This document shows positions 1 to 9,983 of a DNA stretch of 64,000 bases, in pieces; positions within the stretch are counted from its first letter, which is position 1; every line of letters starts with the position of its first letter. The notes below the pieces were generated by a model. The model saw only the letters and a list, made by a program, of their open reading frames with translations. It searched no databases and was not told where the DNA came from. The DNA is taken from contig NZ_KI392031.1 of NCBI RefSeq assembly GCF_000158475.2, forward strand, positions 1,055,786 through 1,119,785, given 5' to 3'. Source of the stretch: Oxalobacter paraformigenes (GTDB lineage Bacteria > Pseudomonadota > Gammaproteobacteria > Burkholderiales > Burkholderiaceae_D). The translations under genes and the position numbers were made by a program.

Positions 1-229
1 GTTCGGATCGGTACTGGACGCGACCAAAAAAGTACTGGAACGCGCCGCGAAAAACATCGACGACGCCCAGATCCGGACCCGCCAGATGTCGCGCAAACTG
101 AAGACTGTCGAAGCGCTGCCGGAAAACAGGGCGGAAGAATTGCTGGGCATCGAAGGACTTCCCGGCGACAGCAAACAGGCCGGCGAGCCAAGAGTCAAAC
201 CGGCCGAAGGACTGCCGTTGTCGCAATAA
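1..229 (+). CDS. rmuC: RmuC C-terminal fragment (partial, 5' end outside window)
   Basis: Only the last 75 codons are in the window, in the frame starting at base 2 and ending with TAA at 227-229. The segment has the RmuC tail pattern: a helical stretch (KKVLERAAKNID) followed by a basic RTRQMSRKLKTVEALP motif and a disordered acidic/Pro-rich end. RmuC proteins are coiled-coil, nuclease-fold proteins that limit rearrangements at inverted repeats. The assignment rests on this tail only, so it is good but not certain. Confidence 0.7.
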   Translation, partial: FGSVLDATKKVLERAAKNIDDAQIRTRQMSRKLKTVEALPENRAEELLGIEGLPGDSKQAGEPRVKPAEGLPLSQ

Positions 230-423
230 AAGAACAATTCCTGGAAACGGCCTCAAAAAAATCGTTTAAGCTCATGATTTTTATTTATTTTATCTGACAC
301 ATTCGTCAGCATAAAAGAAATTGCCGTTTAGCAAAAAATAACAATACGTGAGATAATCTTTCCTGAAAGTAATTAAACGACCGTCTATAAGCTGCCGATT
401 TCAAACGTACCGCACTTTTAATA

Positions 424-3400
424 ATGACCCAGTTCAAGCAATGGATGCAGGACGCCCCGGTACGACCGGTACGGATTACCCTGATTTATTTCATTTTCGG
501 TCTGTTGTGGATGCTGGCCTGCTGTTTCATCGGCATTAACACCGACTGGAAAAACGATGAATTGCTTTTTGTTCTTTTTGCGAACCGCTTTTTATACGCC
601 GTTCTCTCGTCGCTGTTCCTTTACGTCTTGTTGCGGAAGATAAAAACCTTTCCCGCTATCGGAAAATGGAATTTGTCACCGAAAAAACTGGTCGTCGCCA
701 ATTTTCTTTTCTGTCTGTTCTGGATCGCTTTCATCCGTCTGTTCACTTATCTGGCGCTGGACGATTTCACGCTCCGTGCCCAGTTCATCTATGTTTCCGG
801 CCTGCTTTTGATCGGCTGCTCTTCCGTTTTCCTGTTTCTGCTTTTAAGTTCGATCCAGAACCGGGCCGATGCGAACCGTCAGGACACGCCTTTCGTACTG
901 CCCCGCAACGCTTACCGGATCATGCTGGCATTCGTGTGTCTTGCCCTGTCCATCCCCCTTATCAGCTTTCTTTTCATCGAACTTTTGACGCCAAAGATCG
1001 AAAAAAACGCTTTTTCGGAACTGGAAATGTCATCCGGCATCCGGGCAAAGCAACTGGAAGGCTGGCTTGACGAACGCGAGCATTCCACTTTCCTGACGCT
1101 GACCAGTCCCGGCTTCATTGACGATGTCAGAAAACTGCAAACCACCCGAAGTCCGGCAGCGAAAACCGCTATCCTCGCCAGGCTCGAATCCCTGAAAACA
1201 GCCCAGCAATACGACTCCCTGATCCTTTTCGATGCGCAACGCCATCCGCTCTTTTCAGTCGGCAAACCGGTCAACAGGTCTTATCTGAACAGGCAGATCG
1301 ACAACGCGGCCGGCAAAACTTATGAAGAGCTGAACAAAAAAGACAAGAACCGGCGCGATTTCATCGTGCCACTCTATTTCATCAGCACCAGCGTTCCGCT
1401 TGGCTGGGTCTATGTCAAACTGGACGAACAGGCCTATCTGTCCGCCTACCTCGATCACTGGGCGAGAGATATCGCGAACAAGCGCATCCTTCTGATCGAC
1501 CGGGAAGGGAACGATTTCATGCTTTACCGGACGGAACAGGACGAGTCCGGCAAGGTCGTTGTCAGATCGTACAACGCAACCGGCAATGTTCTGCCGCAGG
1601 CCATTGCAGCAGGCGAACGCCGCGTCAAGGGGCCGACACTGTATAAGGAGATCGCCCTGGCGGCCTGGCATCCGGTTGAGGGAATGGACTGGTATGCCGT
1701 TGTCAAGATCGACCGGAAAAACCTGATGGCCCCGGTGCGCAGTCTCGCGCTCTGGTTCAATCTGGCTTTCATCACCATCCTGATCATTTTCGGGATTGTC
1801 CTGCTGTTTATCTGGCATATGGTCCAGCGTTCCCAGCTCATCGCCTCCGATCTCCGGGAAAAACAGCTGCTGAACAATTTTTACACACTGCCCTTTATCG
1901 GAATGGGGATCCTTTCGGTTTCCCTGGACAAATGGATCCACTTCAACGACAAGCTGTGTGAAATTTTCGGTTACACACCGGAAGAATTCGGGAAAAAAGG
2001 ATGGAACGAACTGTGCGACACGCCCTGTGCCGAAGAAAACCGGGGCATCGAATCGCTGAAACGGGGAGACATCGACGAATTCCGGGAGGAAAAAGCGTTC
2101 CGGCGCAAAAACGGCAGAAACGCCATCGCGGAAGTCCATTTCAGATGTGTCGCGAAAGACGACGGAGCCCCCGACTATCTGGTCGTGACTGTCGAAGACA
2201 TCACCGAACGCAAGAAAGCGCAAACGGAAATCTATCGCCTAAGCCAGCTGTACGCGACGCTTTCCCACTGCAATCAGGCCATCGTCCATTCCAAAACGGA
2301 AAAGGAACTCTTCCAACAGATTTGTTACGGTATCGTGCACTACAGCGGGCGACGTTTCACCATGGCCTGGGTAGGGCTGATCGACGAAAACGCCGAAAAG
2401 GTCGATATGACTGTTTCATACGGCATACCGGAAGAACTTGCCGAACCTTTCCGCACCATGAGTATCGTTTCGCGATTCGACAACATCCGTGAAAACAGTC
2501 CGGCAGGTATTGCCATCCGTGAAAAACGAACCGTCTGGATACAGGACGTCTGGAAAGATCCGTTTCTGGCAAACTGGATCGAACTGTTCAATAAAATGGA
2601 AATCCGCTCCCTGGCCGCGTTTCCCCTGTATCAGGACGGAAAAACCATCGGCGTGCTGAAAGTGTATTCGCCGGAACCGGAATCCTACGACGCCCAGTCC
2701 AAAAACCTTCTGACGGAAATGACCAGCGACATCAATTTCGCGCTTGACAATTTCTTTCACGAAGCCCTCCGGAAACAGACGCAAAAAGAACTGGAAGAAA
2801 GCGAAAACAACTACCGGCGGCTTTATACCGAACGCATGCAGGCCGAAGAAGAAGTGCAGCGCCTGAACCGGCTGTATGCCGCGCTTTCCCAGTGCAACCA
2901 GTCCATCATACGCTGCAAAAACGAACGGGAACTGTTTACGCAAATCTGCGAGGACATTGTCGAATACGGCCAGATGAATCTGGTCTGGGTCGGGCTTGTC
3001 GATAAAAAGACACAGGATATCGTTCCGGTGGCGTCTGCCGGCGAACACCAGGATTACCTGAAAGGGCTCTATATCAATGTATTGCCCGATCACCCGGCCG
3101 GACAGGGACCGGCCGGTCAGGTCGTCCGTGAAAACAAGCCGATCTGGATGCAGGATTTCCTGCATGAACCGGCCATGAAGCACTGGCAGAAACACATCGA
3201 GCACTTCAAATGGCGTTCGTCAGCCATCCTGCCATTGCACAGAAACGGCAACGTCATCGGCGTCATGTTCTTTTATTCAAACGTTCTGAATGCCTTTACC
3301 GAGTCGTCGCAACGGCTTTTGCTCGAACTGGTGGAAGACATCGATTTCGCGCTGGAACACTTCGAAAAGGAAGAGCAGCTCCAGCTCTCGGCGCAGATAT

Positions 3401-5052
3401 TCGCCCAGAGCAGCGAAGGAATCATGCTTCTTGACCCCAATTGCCATATCGTCATGGTCAACAGCGCCTTCACCCACATTACCGGTTACAGCGAGGAAGA
3501 AACACTGGGCCGCAATCCCAAAATGCTGGCTTCCGGCCAGCACGACCGGAACTTTTACGCCACGATGTGGGAAGCGATTGAAACGGAAGGGCGCTGGCAG
3601 GGCGAAGTGTGGAACCGGCGCAAGGACGGAAGCCTTTATCCGGAATGGTTGCTGATCCAGACCATGCGCGACTCCCGGGGCACTCTGACGCACTACATCG
3701 GAACCTTCACCGATCTGACCGAACGGAAGGAAACGGAAGAACGCGTCCAGTGGCTTGCCCATTTCGATCCCCTGACCGGCTTGCCCAACCGGACGCTTCT
3801 GCATATCCGGAGCAATCTGGCCATCAGTCTGGCACAACGCCGTCATGAACCGCTTGCCCTGATGTTCCTCGATCTGGACAACTTCAAAAACGTCAACGAT
3901 TCGCTGGGCCACGGTGTAGGCGACGAACTGTTGAAACAGTTTTCGCAGCGGCTGGTGAACGCGGTCCGGGAACAGGACACGATTTCCCGGCTCGGCGGCG
4001 ACGAATTCGTTCTGGTATTGCCCGGCACCGATACGGACGGAGCGGCCTATCTGGCAGAACGGCTTTTGAATATCGCGGCCCGGCAATACAACATCGAACG
4101 GCATGAAATCAACCTGACTGTTTCAATCGGTATCGCGATGTACCCCACAGACGGCACCGACTTCGATACCCTCTGGCGCAGCGCCGACGCCGCCATGTAC
4201 CGCGCCAAACAGAGCGGCCGGAACGACTACTGCTTTTTCACCACTGAAATGCAGGCGCGTTCCGCCAGAACGCTTCAGATCGACAATGCGCTGAGAAGAG
4301 CGCTCGAACGAAATCAGTTCAGCCTTGTCTATCAGCCCCAACTCTCCTTAAACACCAACCGGATCGTCGGCTTCGAGGCGCTTATCCGGTGGACACATCC
4401 CCAGTTCGGCAACACGCCGCCGGACGAGTTCATCCCGATCGCCGAATCGAACGGCCAGATCATTCCGATCGGGGAATGGGTATTGAAAACCGCTGTCCGG
4501 CAATTGCGCCTCTGGCAGGACAACGGCCTGAAAGACGTGACGATATCCGTCAATCTCTCCGCCGTCCAGTTCCGCCATCCGCGCTTGCCCGAGCTTGTCA
4601 TGGCCATTCTGGAAGAAGCGGGCGTTTCGCCGGAATGTCTCCAGCTCGAACTGACCGAAGGGGTAGCCATGGAAAATCCCCTGGCGGCCATTACCGTCAT
4701 CGACGAACTGCGCAAGAAAGGCATCCGTATCTCGATCGACGACTTCGGAACGGGCTATTCCTCGCTGACCTACCTGAAACGGTTCAACGTTTACAGTCTC
4801 AAAATCGATCGCTCATTCGTTCAGGATTTGCCGAACGATACCGAAGACATGGCGATCGTCTCAGCCGTGATCTCACTGGCCGACAGTCTGGGCATGATAA
4901 CGGTGGCCGAAGGTGTCGAAACGAAAGAGCAGCTCGAATTCCTGCGCTCCAGAGGCTGCACCGAAATCCAGGGGTATTATTTGTCCCGTCCGCTTCAGGC
5001 CGATGCTGTTTTTTCCTTTATTGAAGATGATCATATGAAAACGATTTCCTGA
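424..5052 (+). CDS. Membrane-bound PAS/GAF/GAF/PAS-GGDEF-EAL protein (c-di-GMP turnover), paralog 1
   Basis: This 1542-residue protein starts with about five membrane segments (residues ~18-188). A ~250-residue probably periplasmic sensor region follows, then another membrane segment (~440-467), a PAS domain (~490-600), two GAF domains (~630-780 and ~840-980), a second PAS (~986-1110), GGDEF and EAL. The GGDEF signature is intact (residues 1191-1195), with an RxxD inhibitory site (REQD) five residues upstream. The EAL signature is intact (1318-1320) and the EGVE motif near the end is kept. It could therefore make c-di-GMP, degrade it, or both; which activity dominates cannot be read from sequence. 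The ATG at 424 has no strong ribosome-binding site. A terminator follows at 5085-5111. The next gene is a full-length paralog. Confidence 0.9.
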   Translation: MTQFKQWMQDAPVRPVRITLIYFIFGLLWMLACCFIGINTDWKNDELLFVLFANRFLYAVLSSLFLYVLLRKIKTFPAIGKWNLSPKKLVVANFLFCLFWIAFIRLFTYLALDDFTLRAQFIYVSGLLLIGCSSVFLFLLLSSIQNRADANRQDTPFVLPRNAYRIMLAFVCLALSIPLISFLFIELLTPKIEKNAFSELEMSSGIRAKQLEGWLDEREHSTFLTLTSPGFIDDVRKLQTTRSPAAKTAILARLESLKTAQQYDSLILFDAQRHPLFSVGKPVNRSYLNRQIDNAAGKTYEELNKKDKNRRDFIVPLYFISTSVPLGWVYVKLDEQAYLSAYLDHWARDIANKRILLIDREGNDFMLYRTEQDESGKVVVRSYNATGNVLPQAIAAGERRVKGPTLYKEIALAAWHPVEGMDWYAVVKIDRKNLMAPVRSLALWFNLAFITILIIFGIVLLFIWHMVQRSQLIASDLREKQLLNNFYTLPFIGMGILSVSLDKWIHFNDKLCEIFGYTPEEFGKKGWNELCDTPCAEENRGIESLKRGDIDEFREEKAFRRKNGRNAIAEVHFRCVAKDDGAPDYLVVTVEDITERKKAQTEIYRLSQLYATLSHCNQAIVHSKTEKELFQQICYGIVHYSGRRFTMAWVGLIDENAEKVDMTVSYGIPEELAEPFRTMSIVSRFDNIRENSPAGIAIREKRTVWIQDVWKDPFLANWIELFNKMEIRSLAAFPLYQDGKTIGVLKVYSPEPESYDAQSKNLLTEMTSDINFALDNFFHEALRKQTQKELEESENNYRRLYTERMQAEEEVQRLNRLYAALSQCNQSIIRCKNERELFTQICEDIVEYGQMNLVWVGLVDKKTQDIVPVASAGEHQDYLKGLYINVLPDHPAGQGPAGQVVRENKPIWMQDFLHEPAMKHWQKHIEHFKWRSSAILPLHRNGNVIGVMFFYSNVLNAFTESSQRLLLELVEDIDFALEHFEKEEQLQLSAQIFAQSSEGIMLLDPNCHIVMVNSAFTHITGYSEEETLGRNPKMLASGQHDRNFYATMWEAIETEGRWQGEVWNRRKDGSLYPEWLLIQTMRDSRGTLTHYIGTFTDLTERKETEERVQWLAHFDPLTGLPNRTLLHIRSNLAISLAQRRHEPLALMFLDLDNFKNVNDSLGHGVGDELLKQFSQRLVNAVREQDTISRLGGDEFVLVLPGTDTDGAAYLAERLLNIAARQYNIERHEINLTVSIGIAMYPTDGTDFDTLWRSADAAMYRAKQSGRNDYCFFTTEMQARSARTLQIDNALRRALERNQFSLVYQPQLSLNTNRIVGFEALIRWTHPQFGNTPPDEFIPIAESNGQIIPIGEWVLKTAVRQLRLWQDNGLKDVTISVNLSAVQFRHPRLPELVMAILEEAGVSPECLQLELTEGVAMENPLAAITVIDELRKKGIRISIDDFGTGYSSLTYLKRFNVYSLKIDRSFVQDLPNDTEDMAIVSAVISLADSLGMITVAEGVETKEQLEFLRSRGCTEIQGYYLSRPLQADAVFSFIEDDHMKTIS

Positions 5053-5084
5053 TTTCCTATCGTTTTACTACGAAATGTCGCAGG

Positions 5085-5111
5085 AGAGCCACGAAACGTG
5101 GCTCTTTTTTT
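5085..5111 (+). terminator. Rho-independent terminator after the first GGDEF-EAL gene
   Basis: A perfect 9-bp stem (AGAGCCACG, loop AAA, CGTGGCTCT) runs straight into a T tract. It separates the two tandem c-di-GMP genes, so the second one probably has its own promoter in the AT-rich 5112-5293 stretch. Confidence 0.9.
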
Positions 5112-5293
5112 ATGCAAATTTTTTATTTTTCCTTTTAAAAACATGCATTTATTTTGAATTTAAACTATTTTGCAAAAAAGTTTCCAACTGATGTGCAAAA
5201 TTATAAATACATGTAATAATGTTTCCCCGTGGAAATATTGCCATTCTTTAAACAACATGCCGATCAGTTAACCAGAAAAATCCAGGGTTAGAA

Positions 5294-8200
5294 ATGACAG
5301 ACAAGATATTGAACACTTTACGGCTTGCAGAACAGTTCCGGCGGGGAAAACCGATGAGCATTGGCAAAACGGCACTGTTCTTTGCGGTCGGCACTTCCTT
5401 TTACATCCTGTGTACGATTTATTTTCTGTCTCTTCTTTCAGAAGAAATCCTGCTGAAATTCCATTTGTTCGGCATTGTCGGATTTGTTTTTGTGATTTTC
5501 AGCACGCTTTTACTTCACTTTCTGCTGGCAAAAAGCGAACTGGCCGGTTTCCTGTCCCATCGCCGGGCCATCGTTTTCACCTATCTGTTCCTGACATCGC
5601 TTTACTTTCTGGTAGCCGATATTTTCGTTTACCACAATCCCGAAAATTCCGGAACCCTGCTTGAATTCACCCTGAAGACAAACCTGGCGCTAGCCGGCAT
5701 TTCAAGCTGTTTTCTCTATCTGTTTCTCTGGCATTTCGACGAATCCCGCTCTTTGAAAGCCGAAAAACCGAATTTGTGGCGCAAAACCGGCGATTACCGT
5801 CTCGCCGCGATTTTTCTGGGACTGCTGCTTATTATTCCCCTTATCAGTTTCGGGCTTCCCAAGCTGTACAGTTCGCATCTGGAAAAGGAAACGCTCGCCA
5901 ATTTGCAGGCGAAAGTCCAGGCAAAAGCCCAACATATCGAAAGCTGGCTGAAGGAACAGCGGGAAATCGGGTCGGTTGTCCTAAGCAGTGCCTTTTTCCG
6001 GCAAAGTTTTGAAAAATGGCGTTTCGATAACAGTCTGATCGCAAAAATGGATGTGGTCGATTTTTTGAAAACCCTTAAGAACGCCCAGCAATACAAGAGC
6101 ATCAAAATCATTGACCCGAAAGGAAACGAACTGCTTTCGCTCGGTGAAAACCTGAGGCTGGAAGAGGATAACCGGCTGGCCTTGCTGGAACTGATGAACC
6201 GCCCTCATGTCCGGAAGATCCGGCACAACATCTATTCGCAGGGCAAGTCGGGCTTTGAAATGGTCATCCCCTACATACTGACAGACCGGACGCAGGAAGC
6301 GATGGGCGCCGTACTGATCGCTTACGATCCCGAGGATTATTTTTCACAGCATTTCGACAGCTGGATTGCTTCCCATCCGGGAAGGGAAGTGGTTTTGCGC
6401 CGGCAAGTGGGCGACAAGGCCATCATGCTGACGATCAAATCTTCCGAAAACGGAAACAGTGCCGTTCACACCACCTTAAAAAACCATGAAATCGTCTCTC
6501 CGTTACCGGCCGGTTCCGATACAGGACACGGTATCGGCAACGACTACAATCAGACCAAGGTATTTGCGGCATGGAATAACATCGACGATACTGACTGGAA
6601 GCTCATCTTCAAATACGATTACAACAAGGCCATCCGTTCCATGCAGAATTCGGCTTTCGGGGTTGCCATCATTACCTTTTTTGCGGTTCTGGTCATCGGT
6701 CTTGCCCTGCTTCTGATATGGAAGATGCATCAGAAAACCCAAAATCTCGCCCGCAAGATCAGGAAAGACAAACTGCAGGACAATTTCTACACCATGCCGT
6801 TTATCGGCATGGCGATCCTGTCACCCCGGATGGATTGCTGGCTTCAATGCAACGACAAAATCTGCGACATTCTCGGCTACACAAAAGAAGAAATGACGCT
6901 CAAAAGCTGGCAGGACATTTGCTTCCGTCCCGATACGGAAGAAGAACGATCCCAGCTGATCGCCCTGAAAGAAGGCGTGTCGGAAGAAATCCACACCGAA
7001 CGGGAACTCATCTGCAAAAACGGCGACGTCGTTCTTGTCGATATGCACGCCCGTTGCGTCAGGAACCGGGACAAGTCCCCGGACTATTTCGTTGTCACGT
7101 TCGAAGACATCACCCGGCAAAGGCAATCCGAACGGCAAGTGTCGAGACTGTCCCAGCTAAATACGATCCGGAGCCATTGCTCCTACGCGATAGCCCGCAG
7201 CAAAACCGAAATCGAACTGTTCGAAAACATCTGCCGGATCGTGGTACATCACAGCAATGTCAAAATGGCATGGATCGGCCTGATCGACGAACCGACAGGC
7301 ATGGTCAAGACCGGCGCAAAATACGGCGATGGGGTGGCCTTTCTGGAAGAAATCGTCATTTCCGTCGATGAAAACCATCCAAATGGCCATGGAACCGTCG
7401 GAAGGGCGGTGCGTTCCGGAAAACCCTGCTGGAATCAGGATTTCCAGCAGGATCCGCTGTGCGCGCCCTGGCACAAGCGTTCCATCCGGAACCATGTCCA
7501 GTCTGTCGCTTCGCTGCCCTTGCACAAAAACGGGAAAATCACCGGTGTTTTCCTGCTCGCTTCGGAGCGTACCGATGCGTTCGATCCGTCTGTGCAGAAT
7601 CTGTTGGTGGAAATCGCAAACGATATCGACTTTTCACTTGAGAACTTTCATCGGGAACACATCAGGAGCAAGGCGGAAAACGAATTGCGCAATCTGTATG
7701 TGGAAAGCAAAGTGGCCGAAGCAGAAATCCGGCGTTTGAACCAGCTCTACGCTATTCTGGGCTACTGCAATCAGGCCGTTGCCAGATGCTCGACGCAGGA
7801 TGAACTGTTCCGGCAGATCTGCCGGATCGTCACGCAATACGGCGCCATGAAGGTAGCCTGGATCGGGCTGGTCAACGAAGAAAACAAGGTTTACCCTGTC
7901 GCATCCGAAGGCGCTTCTCCCGCTGCGATCATTCAGGCAATGGACGTGATCAGCCGTACCGACCTGACCATGACGCAGGGTATCATCCGAAAGGCGCTCA
8001 AGGAAGACAAGCCGGTCTGGGTGCAGGATTTCGACAGCGATCCGATCTGCGATATCCTTCGCAATTCCACCATCTGGAAAGACGTCACCAAAGAAAACCA
8101 GATTCATGCCATCGCCTGTCTGCCGCTTCACAAGAACGGAAAAACCATTGGCGTATTGAGCCTGAATGCCGCTGAAACCTACGCTTTCGACATCGCCGCC

Positions 8201-9952
8201 CAGAAATTGCTGAAAGAACTCGTCACCAGTATCGATTTCGCTCTGGACAATTTCGACAGAAAACAGCAGCTTCAGCTTTCCGCACAGATTTTCACGCAAA
8301 GTAACGAAGGCTTGATGCTGCTGGACAGTGCCTGCCACATCGTGATGGTGAACAAGGCGTTTACCACGATTACCGGTTACAGCGACACCGAGGCGCTGGG
8401 ACACAATCCGCGCATTCTGTCCTCGGGACGACACGACCGGGATTTTTACGAAAACATGTGGAACCGGATCGACAAGCACGGTTCATGGCAGGGCGAAATC
8501 TGGAACAGACGCAAGGATGGCACTTTCTATCCCGAATGGCTGTCGATCCAGACCATGCGGGATTCATTCGGCAAGCTGACCCATTACATCGGACTTTTCG
8601 CCGACATGACCGAACGCAAAAAAACGGAAGAAAAAGTGCAGTGGCTTGCCCACTTCGATGCCCTGACAGGGCTGCCGAACCGCACATTGCTGCGAGACCG
8701 GAGCAATCTGGCGATCAGTCTGGCCCAGCGCCGCCACGAACCGCTCGCCCTGATGTTTCTCGATCTGGACGGCTTTAAAAACGTCAACGATTCACTGGGT
8801 CACAATACTGGCGACGAATTGCTGAAACAGTTTGCCTCCAGACTGAAGAGCGTCGTGCGCGAACAGGACACCGTCTCACGGCAGGGAGGCGATGAATTCG
8901 TTCTGGTTCTCCCGAATACCGATACCGGCGGCGCAACCAGCATTGCGGAAAAACTGCTGGCCATTGCGGCGGAACCCTATCACATCGAACCGCACGAACT
9001 GAACCTGACCGCTTCCATCGGCATCGCCATGTACCCCGCAGACGGAATTGATTTCGACACCCTCTCGTGCAGTGCCGACACGGCCATGTACCGGACAAAA
9101 CAGGGCGGGCGGAACAATTACTGTTTTTTCACCACGGAAATGCAGGCCAGATCGGCACGCATGCTGGAACTCGACAGCGCCCTTCGCCGTGCCCTGGAAC
9201 GTGAACAGTTCACCTTGCATTACCAGCCGATCATGTCGTTAAAACATCACATCATCGTCGGTTTCGAAGCGCTCTTGCGCTGGGAACATCCGCAACTGGG
9301 CCCCGTTTCTCCCGAAGAATTCATTCCTGTTGCCGAATCGAACGGCCAGATTATCCCGATCGGCGAATGGATTTTAAGATCGGTTATCAGCCAGCTGAGA
9401 AAATGGATCGATGCCGGGCACGAAGAAATCATGGTTTCGGTCAATCTCTCCGCTATCCAGTTCCGCGACAGAAGGCTATCCGATATGGTATCCACCCTCC
9501 TGAAAGAAGCGCAGGTCAGTCCGGACAGGCTGGTTCTGGAATTGACGGAAGGCGTTGCCATGGAAAAACCGGACGCCGCCATCGTGGTCGTGGACAGTCT
9601 CAAGGAACGCGGCGTCAAGGTTTCCGTTGACGATTTCGGAACGGGGTATTCTTCTTTGGCCTATCTCAAACGATTTTCCGCGCACAGTCTTAAAATCGAC
9701 GGTTCGTTCATCCGGAACATTCCGGACGATACCGAAAACATGGCCATTGTCAGCGCAATCGTCTCGCTGGCCAAAAATCTCGGCATCAAAACGATTGCAG
9801 AAGGCGTCGAAACGGAGGAACATATCGCTTTCCTGACAGAAATCGGCTGCACGGCCATTCAGGGACATTATCTTTCCAGACCGATGACCGCCGACGCGGC
9901 CAGTGATTTCCTGAACGCCGCCCTGGCAAACCGGACAATGAAGTTTTCCTGA
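5294..9952 (+). CDS. Membrane-bound PAS/GAF/GAF/PAS-GGDEF-EAL protein (c-di-GMP turnover), paralog 2
   Basis: This 1552-residue protein has the same architecture as its upstream neighbour: N-terminal membrane segments, an extracytoplasmic sensor region, a membrane segment near residue 460, PAS, two GAF domains, PAS, GGDEF and EAL. GGDEF is intact (1198-1202) with a REQD inhibitory site just before it; EAL is intact (1325-1327). The two proteins are very alike from the second PAS onward and diverge strongly in the N-terminal sensing half, which suggests a duplication followed by a change of input signal. The start at 5294 is preceded by a GGGTTA-type weak ribosome-binding site. The gene converges on the FAD oxidase gene 31 bases downstream. 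Confidence 0.9.
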   Translation: MTDKILNTLRLAEQFRRGKPMSIGKTALFFAVGTSFYILCTIYFLSLLSEEILLKFHLFGIVGFVFVIFSTLLLHFLLAKSELAGFLSHRRAIVFTYLFLTSLYFLVADIFVYHNPENSGTLLEFTLKTNLALAGISSCFLYLFLWHFDESRSLKAEKPNLWRKTGDYRLAAIFLGLLLIIPLISFGLPKLYSSHLEKETLANLQAKVQAKAQHIESWLKEQREIGSVVLSSAFFRQSFEKWRFDNSLIAKMDVVDFLKTLKNAQQYKSIKIIDPKGNELLSLGENLRLEEDNRLALLELMNRPHVRKIRHNIYSQGKSGFEMVIPYILTDRTQEAMGAVLIAYDPEDYFSQHFDSWIASHPGREVVLRRQVGDKAIMLTIKSSENGNSAVHTTLKNHEIVSPLPAGSDTGHGIGNDYNQTKVFAAWNNIDDTDWKLIFKYDYNKAIRSMQNSAFGVAIITFFAVLVIGLALLLIWKMHQKTQNLARKIRKDKLQDNFYTMPFIGMAILSPRMDCWLQCNDKICDILGYTKEEMTLKSWQDICFRPDTEEERSQLIALKEGVSEEIHTERELICKNGDVVLVDMHARCVRNRDKSPDYFVVTFEDITRQRQSERQVSRLSQLNTIRSHCSYAIARSKTEIELFENICRIVVHHSNVKMAWIGLIDEPTGMVKTGAKYGDGVAFLEEIVISVDENHPNGHGTVGRAVRSGKPCWNQDFQQDPLCAPWHKRSIRNHVQSVASLPLHKNGKITGVFLLASERTDAFDPSVQNLLVEIANDIDFSLENFHREHIRSKAENELRNLYVESKVAEAEIRRLNQLYAILGYCNQAVARCSTQDELFRQICRIVTQYGAMKVAWIGLVNEENKVYPVASEGASPAAIIQAMDVISRTDLTMTQGIIRKALKEDKPVWVQDFDSDPICDILRNSTIWKDVTKENQIHAIACLPLHKNGKTIGVLSLNAAETYAFDIAAQKLLKELVTSIDFALDNFDRKQQLQLSAQIFTQSNEGLMLLDSACHIVMVNKAFTTITGYSDTEALGHNPRILSSGRHDRDFYENMWNRIDKHGSWQGEIWNRRKDGTFYPEWLSIQTMRDSFGKLTHYIGLFADMTERKKTEEKVQWLAHFDALTGLPNRTLLRDRSNLAISLAQRRHEPLALMFLDLDGFKNVNDSLGHNTGDELLKQFASRLKSVVREQDTVSRQGGDEFVLVLPNTDTGGATSIAEKLLAIAAEPYHIEPHELNLTASIGIAMYPADGIDFDTLSCSADTAMYRTKQGGRNNYCFFTTEMQARSARMLELDSALRRALEREQFTLHYQPIMSLKHHIIVGFEALLRWEHPQLGPVSPEEFIPVAESNGQIIPIGEWILRSVISQLRKWIDAGHEEIMVSVNLSAIQFRDRRLSDMVSTLLKEAQVSPDRLVLELTEGVAMEKPDAAIVVVDSLKERGVKVSVDDFGTGYSSLAYLKRFSAHSLKIDGSFIRNIPDDTENMAIVSAIVSLAKNLGIKTIAEGVETEEHIAFLTEIGCTAIQGHYLSRPMTADAASDFLNAALANRTMKFS

Positions 9953-9983
9953 ACGTGAGAGTGATGAGAAGGGTGGGGTATTG

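Noticed and set aside
1255-2223. Long minus-strand open frame (322 codons) inside the first GGDEF-EAL gene
   Set aside because: It lies antisense to a well-supported domain protein, has no motif or ribosome-binding site, and reflects codon bias of the real gene.
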